64,000 bases of DNA from Rhynchospora pubera (lineage: Eukaryota > Streptophyta > Magnoliopsida > Poales > Cyperaceae): assembly GCA_028095005.1 (NCBI GenBank), contig CM051459.1:199493902-199557901 (forward strand), written 5' to 3'. How positions within the stretch are numbered: the stretch's first letter is position 1; every line of letters starts with the position of its first letter. Positions 1-12,400 of this stretch are shown here, in pieces. The notes below the pieces were generated by a model, which saw only the letters and a list, made by a program, of their open reading frames with translations, was not told the DNA's origin and made no database searches. The position numbers were made by a program, and so were the translations under genes.

Positions 1-160
1 ATTGTCCACAGCCGCAACGATCTCGGCAAAATCGCATCCGCCGTCTAACCACCTAGATCTGTCGGAGAAGAAGACCAAAAACAGTAGAGAAGAAGAGAGG
101 AAGGCGGGGGGAGACCGGCGGCGGCCTCCCCCGCCTAGGGTTTGCCGAATTTAAGGACTC
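1..160. other. possible edge of a gene lying to the left
   Basis: This stretch is much more GC-rich than the following DNA and has a purine-rich run typical of plant UTRs. The first 48 bases are open on the plus strand up to a TAA and are also open on the minus strand. It could be the end of a plus-strand gene or the first exon of a minus-strand gene that continues outside the window. Nothing identifies the product. Confidence 0.25.
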
Positions 161-199
161 TCAAAATCGCCTTTTTTTCGCTCCGGGGCGGCGCCTAGG

Positions 200-286
200 T
201 GAAGAGTTTGGATTGTTTATAATAAATTTGGCATATAAAATATCCGGAATTTGTAATTCCGGCACCGTCCAAACAGCCCCTAAAGA
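200..286. repeat. fragment of a GTTTGGAT-type MITE
   Basis: It contains the motif GAGTTTGGATTGTTTATAA found inside the complete MITEs of this window and ends in CCGTCCAAACAGCCCC, a diverged terminal repeat. The left end cannot be matched, so it looks truncated. It lies directly beside two complete copies. Confidence 0.45.
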
Positions 287-291
287 ATAAG

Positions 292-443
292 GGCTCCGTT
301 TGGATACCGTGTGGGGAAGAAGAGAAGAAGGAAAGAAATTTATTATAAACAATCCAAACTCTTTACAAAGTTACACACTTCTCAATACTCCTTCCCACTT
401 TTTTCCTTATTCTCTTCTTCTCACACCTCATCCAAACGGAGCC
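292..443. mobile_element. MITE, GGCTCCGTTTGG family, copy 1
   Basis: This 152-bp element has inverted ends GGCTCCGTTTGGAT and ATCCAAACGGAGCC and is flanked by the 3-bp duplication AAG (289-291 and 444-446). Its interior shares 'attataaacaatccaaactctt' style sequence with the other copies. A 3-bp duplication and G-rich termini fit PIF/Harbinger (Tourist-like) MITEs, although the duplications here are AAG, AAT or TAA and not only TWA. Confidence 0.8.
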
Positions 444-504
444 AAGAAAATGCAAGTATAATATGAGTATTATTCAGAAACTTACTACTATACCTGTACT
501 TAAG

Positions 505-661
505 GGGTGCGTTTGGATAGGTGTGGGAAGAAGGGAAGAAGGGAAGAAGTGGGAAGAAGTATTGGGAAGTGTGTAACTTTGTGAAAAGTTTGGATTGTTT
601 ATAATTTTTTTTCTTCTTCTTCCTTCTTCTTCTTCTTTCTTCCAACGATCCAAACGCACCC
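505..661. mobile_element. MITE, GGGTGCGTTTGG subfamily, copy 2
   Basis: This 157-bp element has ends GGGTGCGTTTGGAT and ATCCAAACGCACCC, flanked by AAG at 502-504 and 662-664. It sits 61 bp from copy 1, in the opposite internal orientation (its pyrimidine-rich arm is on the right). It belongs to the same family as the copies at 292, 17073, 33027, 36480 and 62935. Confidence 0.8.
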
Positions 662-1063
662 AAGAATGCTTGAAGTTGTCTGATTGAAGTAAAAAACAAG
701 ACCAAGTCACCCGATATGTTTAATTTTTTTTTATCCGGCCCAATTTTGATAAAAGATAGTAAATATATATTTGTTTCTAAATACATCACAAACTATGCGT
801 AGAAAAATGAATACATGTATTCAACCGATACTTTTGAATGCATGCATTTACATTTACATTTTTTTTTTCCAAAAAGGATGCTATTAGCATCTTTCAAAAA
901 TCAAAATCCTGCTTATCCCAAAGACCCAAACTCTAATCCGTTGACCGATCTATCCACTATCATAGTCAATCCTTTTTAACCAAAAAAGGAACCGTGGGGC
1001 TTTGAACCCGCCAAACGACCAAAGCCAAAGTGGAACTTCTCCTGGAGTCCGGTCCCTTGTCTC

Positions 1064-1380
1064 TAGACCTGTCAAAATTCCGTTCCGCAGGGTTGTTCCG
1101 TTCCGTTCCGTCCAAACGGAACGTTAAATGGAAGAGATTTCAGTTTCGTTTCTGAAAACGGAACGGAAACGGAATTGAAATTTATAAACGTTTTTACAAC
1201 GGAAAACGGAATTCCGCTGAAATCAATGGTAAATAAAGGACGGAACGTTAAACGGAATGGAAAATTGTTACGTTTACGAAACGGAACGTTAAACGGAATT
1301 AATTTCTATTCCGTCGACTGAAACGGAACGGAAGCGGAACAGACCTGTTCCGTCTTCCGTTTGAACGTTTGACAGGCCTA
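1064..1380. mobile_element. hAT-type miniature element with CCGTTCCG subterminal repeats
   Basis: A perfect 8-bp duplication CTTGTCTC flanks the element (1056-1063 and 1381-1388). The ends are inverted: TAGACCTGTCAAA on the left and TAGGCCTGTCAAA on the right when read inward. The interior is packed with CCGTTCCG/CGGAACGG motifs in both orientations, as expected of the clustered subterminal transposase-binding sites of hAT elements. At 317 bp it has no coding capacity. Confidence 0.85.
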
Positions 1381-1388
1381 CTTGTCTC

Positions 1389-2055
1389 CACATGAGTCGA
1401 AAAGTTTGACAAGGTTTTGGTAAACATGCTGCCTAAAAAAGTTTGCGCGTGAGAAAGAAAAAAGAAAGAGGTTAAATTTGTGAAAAGAACCCCAAGTGCG
1501 ATGAAAAGAGTATTTCCCAGGATTGGGATTTGGGTGATGTCCTTTTCCACTTGGCCCAGCACCTCTGCACCTGGAGAAATTACTGTGGGCTTTTGGAAAC
1601 ATGAGATCGGCATCCGGATCCTCTCCAGCTGGATACGATATGATGGATACTAGGAACCGTTTGATCTATATTTGAGGGTCTGGATCTGGTTGTAAGTTCT
1701 TGGGTAAGATGGAGGGGATCCTGACGAGTGGAGGGTCTCTTGCTTGCTTAACCGTCTATTTGAGTGATGATGGCTAAGGAGAGAGAGGTTCCTTTTAGCC
1801 TAGTAAGGATAATTATTCTTTTGACTTGTAGATCTTTCAACCAAAAAAAAAAAAAAAAGAGTGCATCAATGACTGTTTGAATCTTCAAATTTATCTTTTC
1901 TTTTCTATTAGTCTACGCGCTAAGTAATTAGTTTTAATCAACTAAAAGGCAAGTGTGGATTCAAGTTGACATGGCTGAGGAAATATAGCATAGATAATTT
2001 TTAGAAAGAAAAACAGGAGTAAGGAACCATAATCATGGACAATTTAATTATTATA
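1389..2055. other. intergenic, no gene seen
   Basis: No coding exon is convincing here. The minus-strand open frames around 1299-1613 have no recognisable motif, and part lies in the hAT miniature element. A 16-base A-tract at 1843-1858 may be the tail of an old retroposed sequence, but no duplication was found around it. Confidence 0.4.
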
Positions 2056-2212
2056 GGGTGTTTGGATCGCTTAGAAATAGGAGGAATTTCTTATTCCTAA
2101 GCATAAAGTATTGGAAAGTGTGTAATTTTGTGAAGAATTTAGATTGTTTATGTTAAATTTATGCCTAGGAATGGAAAATTCTCTAAATTCCCACTTGATC
2201 CAAATAGCCCCT
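2056..2212. mobile_element. diverged MITE, copy 3
   Basis: The ends GGGTGTTTGGATC and GATCCAAATAGCCCC are inverted repeats of the MITE family, and the interior has 'gtgtaattttgtgaa' as in the complete copies. No clear target duplication was found. It forms a divergent subfamily with the fragment at 200-286. Confidence 0.6.
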
Positions 2213-4672
2213 ATGAAACTAGCAAGATCACATTTTACAAAAGCAAAAGAAAAAAAAAAATCACATTCTACTTTGATATAGATGAGTAGTTAAATCCTAA
2301 CACCAACAAAACTGTGTGTTTGGACAACTATACAAGACCTACGACCCGATGATTAATTTTTTAACACTCCAAGCTTTGAGGGGGAAAAAACACGACGAGA
2401 AGAAGGCCTTCTGAATTTCTAACAAGAAGTAGGTTTTCATATTTTGAATTTAACAAATAACAATCACTATATATATATAAACTATACAATCCGTGAAAAT
2501 AATCTATAGCAGTTATTGTGTTATTAAGCACTCAATTAAAATTAAAAAAGATTATATTAACAACAAATTTATTTGACATCCGTGTTTTATCTTATGAAAT
2601 GGTTTTCAAAAATAAAAATAATTTCATGTATCTTGTTTATAGTTCACAAAAGATTGTGTGCCAAATTTTGAAATTTGAGAATCAATTGGTCATCCATTTT
2701 ATTATACATGTCAAATATGTTTAGGTATCAATATACATCTACCCATTTATATACACGAAAAGTATTCTATATCGGATGGTTATACTATTATATTTAAAAT
2801 ATGTACAGTTTATAAGTTTTACTTGTAGAAATACTACTGTATTTAAAATATGTACAATTTATAAGTTTTAATGGTAGAAATTTCATAAATCCGTTTAAAA
2901 AAATTACATCAGTTGTGTTCAATAGATAAATGTTTTCTTTATCATTTTTCTATGTTTTTTATGTGGTTTATATCTTATTTATAGAAAGAGCATAAACATT
3001 TAATTTTGATATACCTGATTTTTTAATTATACATTACAAAGAAGTATGTTATAACACATTATTAAATTGACATTGGAAATTTTAAAATAAATTCTTAATT
3101 AATATAATTATAGAAGTAATTGAACTAGCATAATTTTATCAGTGATACTAGAGTCAATTTAATTTTTTAAATTTATTTTAATTAGGTTATATTAGCTGTT
3201 GGGGTCTAATTTAAATTGTTAATCAGAAAGTCTAGAAAAATATTTATCAAAAATAAATTTCGAAAATATATTATCACAAAACAAAAGTTTTAGGCTCACG
3301 TGGTATTACTTCAAAAGAAAACAAGAAGAATACTCGAAACTTCTTAACTTTTATTCTTATTAATTATTCAGTAAAGCATTAAAAAAAATTATGAACCTAT
3401 TCGATCTGCATTTGATTTTTTTTTTCTCCACTTATGATTGCAAATCCAAAATCCCTTTTTAATCACAGTGCACCAATCAATATGCGTCTTTGTGTGTTTG
3501 CGTAATCTATCGAAATTGCTTAGAAAATAGGGTTGACAATAATGCAAAGGTATAGTCAAATACCATTTTTTTAATATATACGTCAATACTGTCAAAGCTT
3601 CAACGAATATAATATATTGCACCAGTTTTACAAAGAGCCAAGAGCTGACTTGTTGAATGTTTTGGATTAAAAAGTTGCACCAAAAAGCTGTTGATTGGGA
3701 AAAATAATGTTGAGATACTGTCTGGAGCGTTTGTTTTCATCACCAAAAAAAAAAAGATAGAGAGAGAAAAAAAAAAAAACCAGTTCAAGCGGTATGAAAA
3801 ATGTTGACAGCAGTCCAGCAATTTTGTTTACGTTAAAAAGTGAAAAGAAAATAAAACAACTCGAGTGTGACCAAGTCTAAAGTGTCTAACATGGTTTGTT
3901 CACACAAGTGACAACTGACAAGTTCAAGTAACAATCAAAGAAAGATAATTTTTAAGTAAACAAGTCTGAATTTCTGATCTCATGCGGCGTATGAGTACTT
4001 CCAAGTATGTGCCGAGTCAATGGGATTGATCTTCGCATAAAGTGGAGACTACACATCATCTTTATTTTTGAAGGTTAATTTTCTTTAAACTGGCAGAACC
4101 TGGCTAGATCTAGATGAAGGAACTACACATCCATCTAAAAAAAAAATGCAGATTCAAAGTAAATGACTTGAGTGACGTTCGGTACTTTATTTTCGAGGAT
4201 ATGAAAAAGTCTTTAGTCTTTACATCATGTCTATCATTTCAAAAGTAACATCCAGGAGGAACCTTAGAAAATGCGTGGAATAAAGGTCTCAATGTACAAG
4301 AAATGCAAAGGACTTCCATACGTGTGAAAATTATTTATTATCAGCAATGATATTTTTGCAATATTCTAGTCGTAGCATCTCTAATTGTATGCAACTCAAA
4401 GAAATAAAACATGCAACATTAAAATATTGCCAAAAAAAAAATCTTTGCTAATAAAAGATAATTTCCACACATATGATGGTCTTTCGTAGATATATATTTT
4501 TGTAAAATATTAGGAGCTTATGACTTTTTTCCACGTATTTTCTGAAGTGCCTCTTGGATGTTACATTGGGAATCATAGATGATGTGAAGAATGAATGAAC
4601 GCATTTTTTATTGATCCCTAATTGTATGCAACTAACTCTGAATCTGGATTTCTTGAGATGGATATATAGTTC
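2213..4672. other. AT-rich intergenic DNA, nothing recognised
   Basis: The stretch is strongly AT-rich with short poly(A) and poly(T) runs. Small open frames (for example 2518-2724 plus and 3389-3821 minus) have no motif, no splice context and a composition set by the AT bias. Two near-repeats of 'tatttaaaatatgtacarttataagtttta' type lie at about 2790-2880. Confidence 0.4.
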
Positions 4673-4680
4673 CTTCCGTC

Positions 4681-5209
4681 TAGGGTTGTATACGAGCCGA
4701 GTTCGAGCGAGTTGAGCATAACTCGAACTCGAACTCATTACAACTCGAGTCAACTCGTGACTCGTTCGGGAGGCAGTTCCGAGCTATCTGAGCTAACTCG
4801 AACTCGTCATTTTGTAACTCGAGTCAACTCGTGACTCGGTATTCAACTCGCGAATATAGTGAATAGATGCAATAATTATTTTATGAGTATTACAATAATA
4901 TAAAAAAATAAAATTTATTATCAATTTTATTCTTTTCCATTGATTTGAAGCAAAATATATCTTGAAACTAAATATTAATACTCATAGATCATGGTGATGA
5001 TCTCCAAAAAATTAAAATTTATTACGTTACGAGTCAGCTCACGAGTCAACGAGCCGAGTTGAGCCTAACTCAAACTCGACTCATTTATTAACCGAGTTGG
5101 TTCAACTCGAGTTATGCCAACTCGAGTTCTTTTAGCTCGAGTTATAATCGAGCTTTTCACGAGTCGAGTTCGAGTAACTCACGAGTTACGAGCTTTTTGC
5201 TCACCCCTA
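4681..5209. mobile_element. hAT-type miniature element with AACTCGAGTT repeats
   Basis: A perfect 8-bp duplication CTTCCGTC flanks it (4673-4680 and 5210-5217). Both ends read inward as TAGGG(T/G)TG. The outer parts carry many copies of ACTCGA/TCGAGT in both orientations around an AT-rich core. These are typical features of a non-autonomous hAT element. Length is 529 bp with no open frame of note. Confidence 0.88.
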
Positions 5210-5217
5210 CTTCCGTC

Positions 5218-6441
5218 TGACCAGTTGCAGCTAGATTACAGAATTAAAATTCAGAACAAAAAAAAAAGTTAATATATGTAGGTCAGCCAAGTGAATGTAA
5301 AATTAAATTCCAGCCAGGTCAATGAGTCGGCACATATTTGGAAGTCTTTTGCATACACTGCAATACTGCATGGGGTCTAGTGGTTCAGAGTTGTTTACTC
5401 GGACTTGTCACGTGTGTGAACAAATGCGGAGGACAAACAAATAAACCATGTCTGACTTGGTCACACTCGAATTGAACCTCGTTTTTATGGCACAAAAATG
5501 CCACACTGTTGACTCAATATCAACAGGAAGTATTTTGAAAAATAATTATAATAACCAGATACGTAATGATGGGTGCAACGACTATAACTGAAACGAGACA
5601 AAATCTGACAAACAGGTGTAAATATTACCATCATGGAATAAATTACCTCCTAGACAATTTAACTAAGTCCAGTGGCACAAGCCCTAGCTATCCGTTATCG
5701 AAGCGATCACTATGGCACACAAATACATTCACCACAGATCATAATCATAATCACGGACTACAAATAACTTGTGCAACATATCCAATCAGTAGAAGACCAG
5801 TATTTACATGACAAAAAGGCACTGGACACTCAGACAGGTCTGTTATGCTCAACGGGCGGTGAGGCCAATTTTCTCTCAAATCTAGTGTCTCAGTCACGAC
5901 ACAGATTGCAGAAATTTCATGCTATTTCTTTTGGACGAGCATGTTTCCTTTACAAATAACGCCCCGAAGGGGGCCACCTTTGTTAAGAAGTAACCAAAGT
6001 ATAACAAAGAAAAGCATTCATCAGAAACAAACAAAGAAAAACAAAATATACATCAAATACTACTCAACTATCGGTTCAACTAACCCAAAGATATGCAATT
6101 TAAATGGTTCACTGTAAGTTATGTAAACTGTGGTACTAACTTACCTAGTGGCTTTTTTGCTTCACGAAGTAAATGAATGTAAAAGATAAAAAACAAGATC
6201 GTGGCCATAATTTATGCTAGTGCCACAAGGCCCACAATAGCAGAATAACTTAACATCTCAAAGGACCATCCCTCTAGTATATATAATTTTTTTTTGCCTC
6301 TTTTTTTTTCACATTTTTCCTCCTCCCAAAACCAGATAGCAATTAACACAGACAAGAGTCCCATGTTTTACAAGCATAGGCTTTTCCTGCCATAATCCAA
6401 GTATATATAAAGACAACTACTTGTCTACCACTAACCAAAAA
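5218..6441. other. intergenic DNA and probable 3' UTR of the cyclin-T gene
   Basis: The right part, below the cyclin-T stop at 6442, is the likely minus-strand 3' UTR. No other gene is recognised. Open plus-strand frames at 5566-5811 and 5771-5959 have no family signature. Confidence 0.4.
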
Positions 6442-9400
6442 TTAAACTTGACCCTCACACTTAAACCTCTTTAATCGTACATCATTTGAGGAATTCCCAT
6501 AAACCTTGCCAGTCCCACCTGGGCTAGCAGGTCTTTTCTTGCGGGCCCCAGGCTCTGGAGAGAGCACCATATCTTGGCTATCAATAGACAGCTCCCCTTC
6601 CTCCCCCTTGTCATCTCCATAGTAACCATTTTTTGTATTTTCCACCTGGCCACCTTTCCCCTTCTTATTTGAAATAGCAAGCTCAACACCATGCTCCAAT
6701 TCCCTTTCTATAAGATCATCTTCATCCAAAACATCAACCTTTCTTGAATTCTCTAGCTTTGATTTACGCCTTTTCTCAACCAATGCCTTCACTTTGTCAG
6801 CGTTAATTCTCGGCATGGCATCTGAGGCCAGCGATGAGGAAGCAAACCTAGACGGGCCACTGTCAGTGGTAGGCGCAGTATGGTTAGACTCCTGTTGCAA
6901 CTGTTGTTCATCAGATTTTCCGTGGGGGGGCCCACTCGAGGAAGAATGATGCCGCATTGTTGGCGGTGTGGGGTGGCCATTGGTGCTTGGATGATGATGA
7001 TGAGAGGCTGATGCTGGGTCCCCGCCTTCAGAGGAGGGAGGTGCTTTGACAGGGGTGCGAGGCTGGTGGGGGTGCGCCCCGCTGGCAGAGCTGCCCTCAG
7101 CCTCTTCGTTGGCTGCAGCTCCACCTTGCGAAGGGGCTGCACGGTTCTGCTCATATAGCTCCAGCATCTGATTGCTAACCTCTGTTAAAATATGGAATAT
7201 TATGTCCATGAAAAATAATTAGTGCTGAATATGACCAATCGCACCAAAAACTATTAAAATTTTCTGTTCTTGTCTTTAACGTCTGATTGCTCTTTTAATC
7301 TAAAGATATACTAACAGCTTACATAGCAGCCAAAGTATGACATCCAAATTAAATTAATAGTAAATTAATTGACTGAAAGCTCAATAGATGGTGCAGTAAA
7401 CCAGACCAGGTATGACACCCAGATCAAGCAGATTATCCAATAGATGACAAAATAGATATGTAATGAACCCAGACCACTTGTAACACCCAGATTGAGTAAA
7501 TGGTTGATTATATGACAAAAAAGCCCATATGCAAAAAAAAACCCGATCTAAGCTTTCTAGATTCTAAAGAAAGATTTACAGAGTTAAACATTTTTAACTT
7601 TCTTCTTTGCTATTTACAGTTTCCCCATTAAATGCAGTGTGGGGCAGTTAACTGCTTTTTTTGTCTCACTGACAGCAAAATATTCATTGAAACGGTGCAT
7701 ATGTATGTAGGGGCCAATGCATTTTCACTCACAAACCTTCTAGCTGGCGGGGGGTGACATCAAACTCCTGCCACCAAACCTTGTCTCCTTCAGACGGGAG
7801 CTTTACTTTGAGAAACTTGGCAGCCAAGAAAATGGCACCCGCCGCTATATGGTGTGGTTTGAATTGTAGGCACAGCGATGTTCTTAGCCTGTTCCATTAC
7901 CATTACCCCCTTTAAATTTCCAACTAATGGTACTACATGCAGTTTGTAACATTTTATTTTGTAACTGTACCGTACCCATCATTGACGAAATTCCAGGCAA
8001 CCTGTGCAAGGGCATTTTGGGCTACATGAAATTTCTTTATAGCCTCCACAAGCGGCTTATATGGGTGATGAACATTCAGGTCAAAACCTAAAGTTGACAG
8101 CACAACTCTTTCGCCTAGTAATATTAACTCCTTCTGTTGCTCATACACCTCCTGAATAAAATATAAGCAAAAACAATTTATCCATAACTTTTCATCATTC
8201 TGAATCTCTTTTGTGTAAATGTTAATTGGGATACAGTACAGAAGGCACAACCAACAAATAACATTGAACTTCCGAAAGTGGTCAGATAACATGTAGCTTG
8301 GCACAACTACTACCTAATAACATAAAAATCACTCGTCCAACATAATTATAACCTCCTAAATACTTTTCTAATACAGAAGAACATTTCAGGGAATTTTTGG
8401 TAAACAAATGCAAGTGTGCAAATAAGGAACAACTAGAGGAAGTTTTAGAAAGCCTAGATGTACTCAGCGAGTATTTAGGGATGGTGCACACTTAGGTTGA
8501 AACCCATTGTTTGTAGCACGACCTATACTTCATTAGCAACATAACATCTGTTTATAGAAAAGAAATACTGATTAAAGAAAACACAAGCAAATATTGGCCC
8601 TTTAACAGTCTTCGAAAGAACAGGGGCAGAAAAAGGTCCATTTATTGACCAAATGTGAACAAAAGTTAGAAACAATTTTTTTTTAAAAAAAAAAGGTATC
8701 ATTTACAAGTATTTTTAGATTTGACCGGTATGAAACACCATATACAGTATTGACTGTGACTAAATTACAATAACAAACACAAAACTTAGTTAACAGCATA
8801 AAATTAAAACAGCAGTCTGCCAGTAGAAAAATTGTAAACCAACTTATTTGATCAAAATGAACTTGACCAATGAATATATTTACAGAGAACCAAATGCAAT
8901 AAAAAGAAATAAGACAGACAAATAAATCAAAAATCTATTTCAGTTGAAGACTAGAATAAAGTAGAAGATATTTCCAATGATAATAATGCCAGAAATGATG
9001 ACTTTTGAGCCAATTCTGCTTAGCTTCTCGAAGGAAATGGGGCTGGCAATATATCTGAACCAAATCAGAATCAGATTGCTCAAGTTCCCCATATAAATAA
9101 GTTGCAGATCTTTTCTAGAACGAAAACCCTATTAAGTACCAACATACACTATGCATGCATCCATTGGATCTCTTGGAATTAAGCTATATTTAAGAATTGG
9201 TTCTTCTTTCAAAAAAAAAAAATTGACAGGATGCATGTATAGTTATATACCAAACTTGGGTGTATCAAAACAGAAAAAAAATGCTACTAATAATAAAAGA
9301 AATCAGAATAAAAGATGCAAAACACTAGGTATATGTAGGGCAAAATCATAGCACATGTTCAAAAGTTCAGCATTTGCAACCAGTTTACCCAATTTATACA

Positions 9401-12400
9401 AGAAGGATCCAATTACCACAACTTCCGGTGCCTCATCATCATGAATATAACTCGAATTCTCAATTATTGTCCAAAATTTAAAACTCAAAACAAGAAATGT
9501 GAAGTGTATCTTATTCTATTTCTAGAATAATTCAATCATGTAAAAAGATATGAAGTTTATTCAATACAAGAAGGAGAAGCCAAAAAGTAACTGTTTATTG
9601 TAATTAATCTTGCATCATAAATTTTTTTCACCTTTTGATCTCACATACAAGATGACCAAGGAAGTGTTATCAGCCAAGGAAATAATATAATAGATTATAT
9701 AATTTAGATTCTAGTTTCCATTAAAATCAGATTTATTAGATATTATTTGATATTATGTATCTTTCCATATTTCTTAGTTGGCTAATAGATAGACAATTGA
9801 TATGTTGCTATATTTGAAATAAGCTCTATATAAAGGAGCTGAATATTGTATTAGAGAATTAAGCAGAAATTAATAAAAACAGTCTTCCTTTATCTCTATC
9901 TCTCTTATCCCTTCTCTGTATTCTATTCCCAATCAAAGCTCATAACAATTTGGTATCAGAGACAAAACGATCCAAACCAATCAACATGTCCAATGACAAG
10001 ACCCCACCCTTCGATGTCGTTGCCGCCTTCCAACAGCTTCTTCAGGGCCATAACGAGATCATGTGTCTCCTTAGTAAAGTTGAAGGTCGTTTGCTCGCAT
10101 TGGAGAACCATTCTAAAATCGATGAGAACCATCATCCACAATCTTGTGCCACTGGTTCAACACAGATGTACGTTTCCACCGCTGATTTGGTTTCTCCAGC
10201 TCAACAGATGGATGTTTCCATTGCTGATTTGGTTACTCCAACTCAAAAGATGCACGTCTTCACTGCTGGTCTCTCCGATTTTCTTCGCACCGGTGTCAAG
10301 TTACATAAACCTTTTGGCGTGCAACATGACATGAGCTTAGCCCGCACGACCCCTATCACTAGTGTTCTTCCTAAACCTCCTAAAATGCTTGTGATACTTT
10401 CACTATCAGGATCTGGACCTAATCAACGTTCTTCATGCCACCTCAATCCAACTAAGATGGCTGAGAGACAACAACAGAAGGGCTTGTGTGAGCAATACAC
10501 AAAGAGCCATAAGTGCAAGCTACTATTCTTTCTACTAGTCATGAACGATGATGAATATGAGAATTCATCATTGTTGACTATCCATGGAGCGCCTGGATAA
10601 TATTTGCATTTTTTTCAGCTTGAGGACAAGCTGAATCTCATGGAGGGGGGAAATGTTATCAGCCAAGGAAATAATATAATAGATTATATAATTTAGATTC
10701 TAGTTTCCATTAAAATCAGATTTATTAGATATTATTTGATATTATGTATCTTTCCATATTTCTTAGTTGGCTAATAGATAGACAATTGATATGTTGCTAT
10801 ATTTGAAATAAGCTCTATATAAAGGAGCTGAATATTGTATTAGAGAATTAAGCAGAAATTAATAAAAACAGTCTTCCTTTATCTCTATCTCTCTTATCCC
10901 TTCTCTGTATTCTATTCCCAATCAAAGCTCATAACAGGAAGACAATGGAAAATTCCTGAACTGACCCAAGCCCACTATTTTATTAAAAAAAATTTGAAGT
11001 GGAAATATTAATGACCCCAAACCCAACCTGAACCTGAAGAATCTGCACCCAACAACAGCCAGCAGAATATGATCAGTTCTGGAGTGAAGCCAACCCCAAA
11101 ACCTAAGCAGTTCTGAACCTGACTTGACCAAAAGCCAAACCAAACTAGATGACACTCTCTCCACAACCTGATTGACAATCTAGAACCTGACCCACCAAAA
11201 AAAATGTATTGCTACAACAAAATGAACTTTGTCATGACAATAACTCAAACAATCTCGGATCCAATTAATCGATATCAAATATGCCAACATAGAACCTGAT
11301 TGACCCAAGATTTGAAACAACCAAGAAAACAGTCAGCATTACATTATCTACACAACTTGCACTCTTAATGTTTGGAAACTGAAACAATAGAATACAAGAG
11401 ATCCTTTCCTCCAACCCAGATGACCAAATACCTGAAAATGACCCAAACAGAAACAACCCACATCTCAAAAAAAAAAAAAAAAAAAAACAGAAACAACCCA
11501 ACCCAGGCAATTGCCATTTCCACAGTCGGCCAAAATAAAGTTGTACAGAGAGTGTAGTGACCAGAAACCAAATGACTGACAAATACAAACGATTAACGTT
11601 GATATTTATCAAACAGAAAATAGCTTTACCCGTTGTTTGATTCGTTGAACTGCATCAGCATCTTTCTTGTTGATGATTTCATAAGAGACAAGAATGACAT
11701 CCTTCAGCGGCCGTGGAGTCTCCTCCACTTTCCCAGCCAGAAACATGCACACCGTTGCTATTGTCTGTATCAAAAGGAAAAACGATAAATAAACAAATAA
11801 ACAAACAGAAAAAAACAATTGTGAAGATATGGAAACACTAATCAGTTACATGAATAAGCTAAAATCATAAAATTTTCTCAAAGATAACAAACTGTTATTA
11901 CATTTTATTTCACAAATGAGCACTATAAGATAACCTTGACTTATGTAATGTAATAACAAAATGGGAAATATCGAAATCATTATCCAAAAAACCAATCAAC
12001 AGTATTTAGTTTCACAACTTCATAAAAGAAAATTCGAGAATAAGACCAAAAGAGTATAGAACAATGGCACAGTTTCGAACTCGACAAGTGTACATTCTGC
12101 TATTTTCAACTTCACCATTATCTGCAGTCATTTTTCTTCTCAGTTTTTATCAATCAAAATAACAACTGAAATGTGGCAGATAACGGAGAACAGAGATTGC
12201 GGCAATAATAAAAAATCCCAAGACTTTAAAAGGACCAATTGAAGTCGAGGAACCAATGCATGATATGAGGTGCCAACCTCACATGAGCATCAGAATTAAT
12301 GAAAACACATACACTAAACCCATGAAGAAACACAACAACTAAGGGACCTAGAAACAGCAAAGGGGGACTGACCTACTTGGTGTTTTAATCACAAAACAAC

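Noticed and set aside
1299..1613. 104-codon minus-strand frame as a gene
   Set aside because: Its C-terminal part lies inside the hAT miniature element, and the remainder has no motif or splice context.
6471..7154. Minus-strand open frames of 73 and 121 codons within the last cyclin-T exon
   Set aside because: They are other-frame readings of the cyclin-T coding exon; the in-phase frame carries the family sequence.
11365..11571. Minus-strand frame with a run of Phe
   Set aside because: The Phe run is the poly(A) micro-insertion read backwards; intronic sequence of the cyclin-T gene.
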